Source: Candidatus Nitrosopumilus sp.
GTDB lineage: Archaea; Thermoproteota; Nitrososphaeria; Nitrososphaerales; Nitrosopumilaceae
Length of the DNA stretch: 53,585 nt
Assembly (NCBI GenBank): GCA_029864335.1
Contig: JAOTTS010000015.1
Span: forward strand, 1-53,585
Reading direction: 5' to 3'
Below the pieces are notes generated by a model. It was given only the letters and a program-made list of their open reading frames with translations. It did no database searches and was not told where the DNA came from. Both the position numbers and the translations under genes were made by a program. Shown piece after piece: positions 1 to 6,268 of the stretch (positions within the stretch are counted from its first letter, which is position 1; each line of letters begins with the position of its first letter).

Positions 1-249
1 ACTGCTTAAAGTCATTTTACACATAAATTAATAAGACGATTAGACTAACCATTCTTCTCTTTAGATGTTTACTTGTCAATTAATCTCATCATATCAAAAT
101 CTTATTGCCACAATACATCTACGGAGAAAACTGTACAAACCTGAATATTTTCAGTATGAAAATTATGGGAAAGACATGTAAGTAGCTTAATGATTATTCT
201 TCTAATCTTTTCATAATCTTAGATGGGAGTATGCAAGAATATTCTTAAT

Positions 250-525
250 TTAAAGTACAGATTCAACTAATGTACCTCCTACTTCTCCTAACCATCTGCC
301 TACATCACATGTTAAGTAATTATTGGGAGCATTTTTTAATTTGGTTTTTATATTTTCGAGGACACATCTTGGACAATCAAAAATCTCCTCTAATTTCCCT
401 TTGATTTCTCTTCCTATCCAATGTTTTTTTGGACAACTCAGAGTATTGTCAGAGGTAAGATTCAACTTAGTCTTTATACCTTCTAAAGCACATCTAGGAC
501 AGAATTTTTTTGATTTGTTTGACAT
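250..525 (-). CDS. Small protein with duplicated zinc-ribbon-like unit
   Basis: 91 residues made of two tandem copies of one unit. Each opens CPRC, continues with xGIKTKL or xNIKTKL, has one more Cys about 20 residues on, and then an aromatic/Gly segment (HWIGR, RWLGE). The CPxC pairs suggest zinc binding, but the second half of each ribbon is incomplete. A TATA-like AAATTTAAT lies about 25-30 nt before the start on the minus strand, with a 22-bp palindrome directly upstream of it. I do not recognise a named family; the function is unknown. Confidence 0.6.
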   Translation of the reverse strand: MSNKSKKFCPRCALEGIKTKLNLTSDNTLSCPKKHWIGREIKGKLEEIFDCPRCVLENIKTKLKNAPNNYLTCDVGRWLGEVGGTLVESVL

Positions 526-562
526 CTGATTCAGTCAAGTCTTGATCATTAAATTTGTATTT

Positions 563-584
563 CATAATCCTATACAAGATTATG
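563..584. repeat. 22-bp palindromic repeat, copy 1
   Basis: CATAATCCTATACAAGATTATG: arms CATAATC/GATTATG around an 8-base centre. The same word occurs near 22214, 29689 and 29942. Here it sits just upstream of the probable TATA box of the minus-strand gene ending at 525, a place suited to an operator. Confidence 0.7.
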
Positions 585-627
585 ATCTAAACAATTCTCA
601 TAAGAAAAATAATTCCTCAAAACTCAA

Positions 628-687
628 ATGACAAACGAAGACGAACTTCGAAAAGAACTAGAAGCCAATAAAGAAATAATATGCTAA
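628..687 (+). CDS. 19-residue micro-ORF
   Basis: ATG-initiated ORF encoding a charged, probably helical peptide starting MTNEDELRKELEANKE. It lies between the palindrome at 563 and the helical protein at 741. Nothing beyond composition supports translation; it may be the remnant of a longer coiled-coil gene. Confidence 0.25.
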   Translation: MTNEDELRKELEANKEIIC

Positions 688-740
688 AAGCAAGAGGTAA
701 TTGTGATACCAAAAAAGTTAATTTTTGTAGAAGGTTAGAA

Positions 741-1001
741 ATGACGATGAACAATGAAAAAACTGTGATAGCAGATATTTTAGCCAACATCAAACATTGT
801 TTGGACGTCAAAGATTCATCAAAAACATGGCAAGAATGTCAAAATCTGATGGAATACCGTACGAAATGTAACCTACATGATGATATCAACAAGAGATTAG
901 AAAAAGTGGAAAAAACAGTTTTTCTAGGTTCTTCATTATTGGACAATAATACTGTTAACGCTCTCAAAAATGAAATTGATGAATTAACAAAAGTTATCTG
1001 A
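741..1001 (+). CDS. Small helical protein (tandem paralogue A)
   Basis: 86 residues from the ATG at 741 (an in-frame ATG at 681 would add 20 residues that do not align with the neighbour, so I prefer 741). Charged and helical, no signal peptide or membrane segment. It aligns end to end with the next reading frame at 1023-1280: NEK/NER near the start, ILANIKH/NLAEIKH, then RLEKV/RLEHV, and a C-terminal helix ELTKVI/DLIDIL. Function unknown; probably a pair produced by tandem duplication. Confidence 0.6.
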   Translation: MTMNNEKTVIADILANIKHCLDVKDSSKTWQECQNLMEYRTKCNLHDDINKRLEKVEKTVFLGSSLLDNNTVNALKNEIDELTKVI

Positions 1002-1022
1002 AGTTTACAATGAGTTTTTTCG

Positions 1023-1280
1023 ATGGCAAAAAATGAGAGAATCATAGCACAAAATCTAGCTGAAATAAAACATGCCATACAAACTTAGGATACCGCTAAA
1101 ATTAACGAATTATGTAAAATCTTGGCAAGGGAGATTGAGAAATATACTGTCAAACCAAACATTATGGATAGGTTAGAACACGTATCTTGGTCCACAGAAT
1201 CATCAACATTAAACATGTCTGTTGATGAACAGGTAAAAGAAGTAAGAGATTTGATTGATATTCTTATTTCAGATAGATAG
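1023..1280 (+). pseudogene. Tandem paralogue B, interrupted by in-frame TAG
   Basis: The frame from ATG 1023 reads 21 codons, meets TAG at 1086-1088, and continues open in the same frame for 63 more codons to TAG 1278-1280. Both sides of the TAG align with the protein encoded at 741-1001, with no frame change. So the break is a nonsense mutation, or a read-through codon, rather than an indel. Function unknown. The downstream part contains an ATG (around 1164) from which a shorter product could start. Confidence 0.65.
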
Positions 1281-1489
1281 TTCTCACATTACATCCTAAA
1301 TGAGACAATACTTTCCCAAAAAGTACTTTGATCTGGATTAACTATGGCAGGAATAGGCATATAATTGGTTTAGGGGTCAAAGCTAATCGAGTATTCCTTC
1401 GCTTGGGATTAAATCTAAAACTAAGCCAGAAATTCAAACTTTTACATTAAATCTTGAAATCTCAGTAATCAGCTCTCATCTTGAGATAT

Positions 1490-1654
1490 ATGGTAACCAA
1501 ATCCACTACAAAACCTAAAAAAACAAAAGCCAAGAAACCAAAACCTGTTAAAAAAACAAAACCAAAAACCAAAACAGAATCCTATGATGATTTGTATAAA
1601 AAAATTATTGATCTGGAATTAAAAATTGATGAGATTGAAAAAATAATGTCTTGA
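1490..1654 (+). CDS. Lysine-rich small basic protein with C-terminal helix
   Basis: 54 residues. Residues 1-28 are almost only Lys, Pro and Thr (KPKKTKAKKPKPVKKTKPK), like histone H1 tails or other nucleic-acid-binding tails. Residues 30-54 form an acidic amphipathic helix (DLYKKIIDLELKIDEIEKI) that could be a short coiled coil. It probably binds DNA or RNA, inferred from charge only. A second Lys/Ala-rich peptide lies at 27660. Confidence 0.6.
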   Translation: MVTKSTTKPKKTKAKKPKPVKKTKPKTKTESYDDLYKKIIDLELKIDEIEKIMS

Positions 1655-1721
1655 TTATTCTTTGCACATACATTTCAATTGGAACACCAAAGTCTTAATA
1701 ATCTGATGAGCAATTTAGATC

Positions 1722-1853
1722 ATGATTCATCAATGCTACTATTGTGAACAGATTTTTCATACCCAAGAAAAACTGTACCAGCATCTTGAAGAGCATGCAA
1801 AGACAAAGGATGAACAGGAAAATCAGAAAAAAAATCATCCTAGTAATGGTTGA
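1722..1853 (+). CDS. C2H2 zinc-finger microprotein
   Basis: 43 residues. The pattern C-x2-C-x12-H-x3-H (CYYCEQIF ... YQHLEEH) is a textbook C2H2 finger with Phe and Leu at the expected core positions; the tail is Lys/Glu/Asn rich. A lone finger this short is probably a DNA- or protein-binding regulator of an archaeal mobile element, an inference from fold alone. A separate C2H2-type microprotein is at 18907. Confidence 0.7.
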   Translation: MIHQCYYCEQIFHTQEKLYQHLEEHAKTKDEQENQKKNHPSNG

Positions 1854-2046
1854 AAAAATTGCAATCATGCTGAATAACTAAGATGACGTGTAAGGACTAC
1901 TGGCAGAAGACATCATTGCATCATTACTAGAACAATATCAAATTAAAACAGATACAATATTCTATACGGATGAACCATAGTTCTAGGTTATCTTTGTAAT
2001 ATGATGATCTCTGTTTTTTATTCGATTTTCATTCATAAAGTTCAGA

Positions 2047-2154
2047 ATGTACATAATCTTCCGATGTGGATGCAAGATTCAGGATCATAACGGAGTATTG
2101 GTAGAAGAATGCGACATTCACAGGGAAGGGAATTTTTTTAAAATAAACAGATAG
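2047..2154 (+). CDS. CGC...EEC..H family microprotein
   Basis: 35 residues with RCGCKIQDHNGVLVEECDIH. The spacing CGC-x(4-5)-x-G-x-L-x-E-E-C-x2-H is shared with proteins at 25174 and 27443, marking a small putative zinc-binding family found in both accessory regions. Start is the only ATG. Function unknown. Confidence 0.6.
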   Translation: MYIIFRCGCKIQDHNGVLVEECDIHREGNFFKINR

Positions 2155-2248
2155 TCGATACAAACATCAAACTGCGTAGAGATTGATGTCCTGACTCTTT
2201 TTTTCTTAACACTTTTGTTTTTATCTAAATTTTGTCTTAATTATACGG

Positions 2249-2341
2249 ATGTACAACAAGGAATACAAGCAAAAAGTAGACCCTGATTCTTTTGACAGAG
2301 AAACAATTCTGTTGGGTGTTACAGCAACTCAGCAGAACTAG
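2249..2341 (+). CDS. 30-residue hypothetical protein
   Basis: ATG ORF beginning MYNKEYKQKVDPDSFDRE. It fills a gap between recognised microgenes and has plausible composition, but no homologue is recognised and no Cys/His motif is present. Confidence 0.3.
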   Translation: MYNKEYKQKVDPDSFDRETILLGVTATQQN

Positions 2342-2347
2342 ATTTTT

Positions 2348-2428
2348 TCATTCTAAATTCTGATTCATATTAAAACTCATTAAATGATCATAAATCTCAA
2401 ATCCCCTTACTGTGCAACATTTTTTCAT
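2348..2428 (-). CDS. CTxRGFEIYDHLMSF family, C-terminally truncated copy
   Basis: 26 residues, MKKCCTVRGFEIYDHLMSF then a divergent tail. The core CT-x-RG-[FY]-[ED]-IY-[DN]-HL-[MI]-SF recurs at 4855 (minus) and 28418 (plus), where the C-terminus is WDQRK. In this copy WDQRK is missing, so it is probably damaged at its 3' end. Confidence 0.55.
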   Translation of the reverse strand: MKKCCTVRGFEIYDHLMSFNMNQNLE

Positions 2429-2566
2429 GATGATGAATTATATTTTTTTCTAGATAAAGGATACTGATAATTTGTTTTTGCTTTGTGTAAATAACTGTTC
2501 CGCAATTTTTTTCATAATAACCCCTTCCTCTTAAGATAAAGCACCAAACAAACATCACAAGTCATT

Positions 2567-2677
2567 ATGATCATTGTTTGCACTTTATGCAAAAAGCAAC
2601 TTTACTTGGATGAATGCAGGGTAGGTACGATCATTGGTATCCTAGAAGTATGTCTGGCATGTAACGCACTTGGTTAG
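2567..2677 (+). CDS. Two-CxxC zinc-ribbon microprotein
   Basis: 36 residues with CTLC near the N-terminus and CLAC near the C-terminus separated by about 20 residues, the layout of a minimal zinc ribbon. ATG start, TAG stop. Probably a small nucleic-acid- or protein-binding ribbon; role unknown. Confidence 0.55.
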   Translation: MIIVCTLCKKQLYLDECRVGTIIGILEVCLACNALG

Positions 2678-2730
2678 GTTGGATGCTTTCTTTTGGTTTG
2701 CCATGAGTTCGTAATCCTAGACATAGAATG

Positions 2731-2932
2731 ATGGCGTGTAAGGGAATATGTGAGCAGCACGTGCCGTAGAAACAAAAATATCTCCTACTATGAGTTTGGT
2801 GCAAAGTACTGCAACACCAGCAGCATATTCATAATGTGGGACGGGATTTGGTGTCAGTGCTGCAAGGCCAAACTGCGACTAAAGCCTGTTACAAGAAAAT
2901 CAAAGATGCGTATTGCAATCCCCCGATACTAA
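2731..2932 (+). pseudogene. Degenerate copy of the MPC...WDGxxCxCC zinc protein
   Basis: ATG 2731 starts MACKGICEQHVP and stops at TAG 2767. The homologous continuation (YEFGAKYC ... WDGIWCQCCKAKL) lies in another frame to 2932. The intact relative at 8733 has MPCQNQCIQHKA followed by AAGQKYCSYC and WDGSHCPCC, so order and spacing match once one frame change is allowed. One further Cys pair (CSYC in the relative) has become CNTS here. I read this as a decayed duplicate. Confidence 0.65.
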
Positions 2933-2934
2933 CA

Positions 2935-3078
2935 ATGAAAAATATTTTACCCTATCATTGTGCACTGAAGTTAGATTTCTGTAAAAATTGGGACAATTAC
3001 ATTACTGGATATTGCACAAAACGGGTCGTAACTATCCAAGTTATTTATATGACAAAATTATATTATATAATCACATGA
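2935..3078 (+). CDS. Hypothetical 47-residue protein, first gene of the overlap chain
   Basis: ATG 2935 to TGA 3076-3078. Contains three Cys (HCALKLDFCKNWDNYITGYC). The stop overlaps the next ATG as ATGA, the arrangement used by the following genes, which supports translation. No family recognised. Confidence 0.4.
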   Translation: MKNILPYHCALKLDFCKNWDNYITGYCTKRVVTIQVIYMTKLYYIIT

Positions 3079-3182
3079 ATGATTGGCTTGACACACTATT
3101 TGATTACTTTTATGACATGATGCATGAATTTTATCGTAACTTTTGGAAGTCATGGTTTAGATCATTGTGGAATATTCAATGA
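3075..3182 (+). CDS. Aromatic-rich 35-residue protein
   Basis: MNDWLDTLFDYFYDMMHEFY opens a peptide unusually rich in Phe, Tyr, Trp and Met, likely an amphipathic helix that could lie on a membrane. Its ATG overlaps the previous stop (ATGA at 3075) and its stop overlaps the next ATG (ATGA at 3179). Function unknown. Confidence 0.45.
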   Translation: MNDWLDTLFDYFYDMMHEFYRNFWKSWFRSLWNIQ

Positions 3183-3223
3183 CAAAAGAGAGCACCAATT
3201 ACACAAAATCCATTATCGGATAA
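3179..3223 (+). CDS. 14-residue micro-ORF in overlap chain
   Basis: ATG 3179 within an ATGA overlap, ending TAA at 3223, 15 nt before the next ATG. It may only be a translational link or the stub of a lost gene; included because its start is positioned like those of its neighbours. Confidence 0.25.
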   Translation: MTKESTNYTKSIIG

Positions 3224-3238
3224 AGCACAAAGACGATC

Positions 3239-3385
3239 ATGAGTGATGATATTATTTATAGAAATAGAATCTATGAATGCCTTGGGTGTGGCTTTGTAGG
3301 TAGAGAGCAAGAAGCTGAAGAACATCAAATAGAATGTGACAATCCTATGAGACAGATTACAAATGCCGGAGGTAGTAAACCATGA
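3239..3385 (+). CDS. C2HC zinc-finger microprotein
   Basis: 48 residues. CLGCGFVGREQEAEEHQIEC gives C-x2-C-x12-H-x3-C, a C2HC finger close in spacing to the C2H2 finger at 1722. Its TGA overlaps the ATG of the following metallophosphatase (ATGA at 3382), implying translational coupling. Likely a small binding protein; target unknown. Confidence 0.6.
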   Translation: MSDDIIYRNRIYECLGCGFVGREQEAEEHQIECDNPMRQITNAGGSKP

Positions 3386-4030
3386 AAACACTTATCATCC
3401 CAGACATCCATACAAAATTTGGAATAGCTGAAACTATCATAGTGAAAGAATCTCCTGACAATGTGGTATTCTTGGGAGATTACTTTGATTCTCTTGATGA
3501 CTCTAGAAATTGCACATCAAACAGCAGAGTGGCTCAAAGAATCCCTAGAGAAACCAAATAGAATTCATCTTATGGGAAATCATGATCTTAGTTATAAGGA
3601 TACAAGATTTGCTTGTTCCGGATTTTCAGAATCAAAACTTATGGCACTTAAACAGGCAAAAGTGGATCTTTCAAAACTCCAACATTATTGTTGGGTAGAA
3701 GATTGGCTTTGTACTCATGCAGGTCTATCAAATGATTTCTATGAAGAATATGCAATGGATTATTCAGTAAATGAGTTCCTGCAAATCTTTTCACAAGATG
3801 AAAAACTAAAGGAAAGATTGTATGACTGTAGCCCATTTAGAGGAGGTCTTGATAGGTTCAGCGGGATAGTATGGTGTGATTATTATGAGTTTAAGGATAT
3901 TCCAAACATAAAACAGATCTTCGGCCATACTAGAGGCCCATTAAGACAAACTGACTATCATATTTGTCTGGATACGGCACCACAACTATGCAATTTATGA
4001 ACAAGATAATCTTACAATGCATGAGATGAA
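3382..4030 (+). pseudogene. Calcineurin-like metallophosphoesterase with two frameshifts
   Basis: Three frames are needed. Frame A from ATG 3382 gives KTLIIPDIH and FLGDYFDSLDD (metal motifs DxH and GDxxD). Frame B from about 3505 gives GNHD, HAGL and GHTRG, the remaining metal-binding motifs. Frame C from about 3981 gives a plausible C-terminus (NYAIYEQDNL). All motifs of the PP2A/ApaH-like superfamily are present in order over about 210 residues, so the ancestor was complete. Upstream and downstream neighbours are joined by ATGA overlaps. Indels or assembly errors separate the frames. Confidence 0.75.
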
Positions 4031-4033
4031 AAC

Positions 4034-4156
4034 ATGTTCAAAAAAGAAAATTACATTGTCGAACAATGTCCAGGCAATTCCAAGAAACAAGACATCTACA
4101 TTACTGACGAAGAAGGAATCGATAGACTGGTGTACTGTGGGAATCGAGGATCTTAG
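4034..4156 (+). CDS. 40-residue hypothetical protein
   Basis: Starts MFKKENYIVEQCPGNSKKQD, two Cys only. TAG stop is directly followed by the next ATG (4157) with no gap. Its composition is more protein-like than the competing frame of the decayed phosphatase over the same bases. Confidence 0.45.
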   Translation: MFKKENYIVEQCPGNSKKQDIYITDEEGIDRLVYCGNRGS

Positions 4157-4330
4157 ATGACAAAAAATAAAGAAAGTGAAACCTATGAAAAAGGATTCAT
4201 GTTGATTCCAGAAGAGTCTTTGGGACCATGTGAAAATTGTGGAAATGGTATCATCATAAAATTCTGTAGAATGTATAATGGATACATTGGCAAATGCACA
4301 ACATGTGATGTTAATTGGAGAGAATCATGA
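4157..4330 (+). CDS. Zinc-ribbon protein, 57 aa
   Basis: PCENCGNGIIIKFCR followed by GKCTTCDVNW: two CxxC knuckles about 20 residues apart, the classical zinc-ribbon layout, with an acidic N-terminal extension. Begins immediately after the previous stop and its TGA overlaps the next ATG (4327). Probably nucleic-acid binding; not assigned to a named family. Confidence 0.6.
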   Translation: MTKNKESETYEKGFMLIPEESLGPCENCGNGIIIKFCRMYNGYIGKCTTCDVNWRES

Positions 4331-4461
4331 CAAGTGAATTATCAAGTCAACTAACAATTAATTTCATCAAGTTAAGGATTGGAAATATTATCCAATTTGG
4401 TAACCCTGCAAACATCTATGATAATTTAAGAAAACTCTTGAGGGATATTGAACGACAATGA
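4327..4461 (+). CDS. 44-residue hypothetical protein
   Basis: Starts MTSELSSQLTINFIKLRIGN; no Cys, amphipathic. Both ends are ATGA overlaps (4327 and 4458), which is the main support for its being a gene. Confidence 0.5.
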   Translation: MTSELSSQLTINFIKLRIGNIIQFGNPANIYDNLRKLLRDIERQ

Positions 4462-4661
4462 GCAACACATGTTATGTTGTAGTTAATGGGTATCATGGAG
4501 ATGACGGCTATATTGATGGAACAATCAGAATATTCTCAACCAGACAAAAGGCTGAAGAATTTATTAAAAAACTCAAAGAGGAAATGAAAAAGGGTAAGAG
4601 ACCTGGTGAACACTTCTCTGATTATTATAATCAAACTATTATGGAGATTGAAATAGAATGA
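4458..4661 (+). CDS. 67-residue hypothetical protein
   Basis: Starts MSNTCYVVVNGYHGDDGYID, with a beta-rich N-terminus followed by a Lys/Glu helix (AEEFIKKLKEEMKKG). It reads like a small alpha/beta protein of archaeal virus or plasmid type. Coupled by ATGA to the gene before; its own TGA overlaps a 7-codon ORF (4658) that seems the broken start of the next unit. Confidence 0.6.
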   Translation: MSNTCYVVVNGYHGDDGYIDGTIRIFSTRQKAEEFIKKLKEEMKKGKRPGEHFSDYYNQTIMEIEIE

Positions 4662-4688
4662 CAAAACAATCATGTAGTTAATTACCTG

Positions 4689-4838
4689 ATGGGAAGGAAT
4701 AACGACATGGGAATAGCACGGGAGCTGTCAATTCACGGATGCGTACAGATGGGATAAAAAGTGGACATGCCAGGGAACCATGTCGGTACACAAGTGTTGG
4801 AAGAACATGAAATCAATTATGGGATAGGAACTTTCTAA
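4689..4838 (+). pseudogene. Decayed copy of RNND.../GNHVG family, copy 1
   Basis: Frame from 4689 reads RNNDMGIA and stops after 22 codons. A following ATG frame (4767-4838) reads PGNHVGTQ ... EINYGIGTF. The minus-strand segment 28640-28830 shows the same two blocks in the same order (RNNDIGIA; GNHVGSQ ... EINY), also split over frames. Two decayed copies of one unknown small gene. Confidence 0.5.
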
Positions 4839-4854
4839 ATGATAAAATATTAAT

Positions 4855-4965
4855 TTATTTTCTCTGATCCCACGGTTCTGGATAAAATGAAATTAAATGA
4901 TTGTATATCTCAAATCCTCTTTGAGTGCAATCATTAGTCATGCCTAATTTATGCAATCTGCGCAT
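4855..4965 (-). CDS. CTxRGFEIYNHLISF family microprotein
   Basis: 36 residues: a basic start, then DCTQRGFEIYNHLISF and the terminal WDQRK. The core and the WDQRK end match the protein at 28418, and the core matches 2348. Conserved residues are mostly hydrophobic/aromatic plus one or two Cys. Intact copy; function unknown. Confidence 0.6.
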   Translation of the reverse strand: MRRLHKLGMTNDCTQRGFEIYNHLISFYPEPWDQRK

Positions 4966-5138
4966 ATAAGGAGACTGATTACATTGTTAACAAATGTTAA
5001 CACCTACGATGATTTCAGCAAAACTTGATGAAATTTCTAAACTGTCTAGCATTTAACACTTAGACTATGCCATTAGACTAACATTAAATTTCTAGACCCT
5101 TCTAATTAGAAATTAATTAAAATCTCAATTATCACAAA

Positions 5139-5197
5139 GGGAGCGGTAAACCACCATTTATCGTGATTTCGGTCAGGAGTAGGCCGGTACTCGCTCC
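5139..5197 (+). ncRNA. GC-rich structured element, candidate RNA
   Basis: In an AT-rich gap, GGAGCG (5140-5145) can pair with CGCTCC (5192-5197), with a hairpin GAGTA/TACTC (5177-5181/5188-5192) at its 3' side. It is tRNA-sized but has no T-arm consensus and no anticodon arm, so I do not call it a tRNA. It lies immediately before the shared promoter-like motif at 5200. It could equally be a DNA binding or recombination site. Confidence 0.3.
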
Positions 5198-5199
5198 AT

Positions 5200-5212
5200 C
5201 TAAACACTTCTC
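5200..5212 (+). promoter_or_regulatory. Shared promoter-like motif, copy a
   Basis: CTAAACACTTCTC followed by ATAATC. It ends 28 nt before the TTG start of the gene at 5241. Related motifs precede element genes at 25977, 27547, 29147 and 30006 at 28-37 nt. Confidence 0.55.
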
Positions 5213-5240
5213 ATAATCTAAAAAACAATCCAAATCTTAT

Positions 5241-5411
5241 TTGACAGCAAAAAAGAAAGGTTCCAGCTATGCAGTACCAGCTGCACAAAAACCAAAAGGA
5301 ATCTCAGAGCTTGAGACAAGAAACAAGCTGGTCCAAGCTATATGGAAAAAGATTCTAGTCTCCCTTGGCGTTGCATCTACAATGATTTCAATACTTGTTG
5401 TAATCACATAG
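5241..5411 (+). CDS. Small tail-anchored membrane protein
   Basis: 56 residues from TTG. Basic N-terminus (TAKKKGSSYAVPAAQKPKG), a short helix (ELETRNKLVQAIWKK), then a hydrophobic C-terminal segment (ILVSLGVASTMISILVVIT) that fits a single membrane anchor. The TTG is chosen because the shared promoter motif lies 28 nt before it. About 40 bases around NKLVQAIWKKILV are nearly identical to a decayed copy at 27986 on the other strand. T-rich sequence after the stop could terminate transcription. Confidence 0.6.
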   Translation: MTAKKKGSSYAVPAAQKPKGISELETRNKLVQAIWKKILVSLGVASTMISILVVIT

Positions 5412-5800
5412 TTTTTCTTTTTTCTAAAAGGGGATCGGATGGCATGCTAGTCCATAGTTCAATCTTTTATCTGCTGTTATACCATGGTTCCATAGTCACA
5501 TTAAAGAGATGGCTGGTGATTATTTCGCCTCGTTTTGTGTTTGTTACAAATGGTTTCATGTAATTCTATGAATATGGAAGGAGAGTAATAAAGGGTATGA
5601 ATGCAGTGCAATCACTTTTCCTTTTTTCTAAACACTTCTCTTTATCTTCCGATTTCGTTTATGAATCCCTGAAATAGACAAGGTCAAATCTCCGTGGGCC
5701 CATATGAACTTCTTATGTTATTACTTTTGTAGTGAATTCGTAGATATTAATCCCGAAAATGATGGTAATGGTTTAAATTTTAATTATTGATTTTGACTAC
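5412..5800. other. Intergenic stretch, no convincing gene
   Basis: I see no convincing coding sequence. Contents are two T-rich tracts (around 5412-5425 and 5618-5628), one exact copy of the shared motif at 5628, and a TATA-like GTTTAAATTT at 5771-5780 about 20 nt before the secreted Met/His-rich gene. Confidence 0.5.
5628..5640 (+). promoter_or_regulatory. Shared promoter-like motif, copy b (orphan)
   Basis: Exact CTAAACACTTCTC. The only start codon at the usual distance (ATG 5661) opens a three-codon ORF, so its gene appears lost, or the motif has another role. Confidence 0.45.
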
Positions 5801-6268
5801 ATGCACAGTTTCTTGATTTTCGCATTAATTCCTCTAATTATTTCAATGGGAATAATTTCTGTATTACAAGTTGAATTAATTCCAGAAGCTGATGCAATAA
5901 AATCAAAAGGAAATTCCCTAACTGAGATTGGCTCTAACAAAGTTTGCGGAAATAGACTTTGTTCTGAAGTTGATTCACAAGATCAGATGAAACACCATGA
6001 TTCTATGAAATATGCTGGTTCAATGGACATACACGCAATGATGAAAAGAATGGACAAGGTTCATGAAAACCATCAACAACACATGATGCAGTCTTGGAAT
6101 TCTGTGACAGCAGACGAACAATCACAGATGTATCACAAAATGCAAAAAATGATTGAAAAGATGGAATCAATGGACATGCAGGAACACATGAAAATGATGT
6201 CAAGTATGGGTGAAAAACATGGAGAAAAAAAATCACATGGAAACCTCTATGTCACCAGTTCATCCTGA
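5801..6268 (+). CDS. Secreted Met/His-rich putative metal-binding protein
   Basis: 155 residues. Residues 1-24 are a signal peptide or membrane anchor (FLIFALIPLIISMGIISVLQ). A Cys-containing segment follows (VCGNRLCSE). From about residue 65 on, Met and His dominate (KHHDSMKY, HQQHMM, MDMQEHMKMM), the composition of extracytoplasmic copper/silver-binding proteins. A TATA-like box lies about 20 nt upstream. Its 3' end overlaps the MBL hydrolase by 59 nt in another frame, suggesting coupling. A role in copper handling is plausible for an ammonia oxidiser but is inference. Confidence 0.65.
   Translation: MHSFLIFALIPLIISMGIISVLQVELIPEADAIKSKGNSLTEIGSNKVCGNRLCSEVDSQDQMKHHDSMKYAGSMDIHAMMKRMDKVHENHQQHMMQSWNSVTADEQSQMYHKMQKMIEKMESMDMQEHMKMMSSMGEKHGEKKSHGNLYVTSSS

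Noticed and set aside
1023-1280. Pyrrolysine read-through of the TAG
   Set aside because: No downstream PYLIS-like element evident, TAG is used as an ordinary stop by many genes here, and this archaeal group is not known for Pyl; kept only as a finding to check.
5139-5197. tRNA-like size and terminal stem
   Set aside because: No T-arm consensus, no 5-bp anticodon stem and no 3' CCA context, so not called as tRNA.
5342-5563. 73-residue ORF
   Set aside because: Overlaps the tail-anchored gene in another frame; the TTG-started gene has a paralogue and a motif at the right distance.
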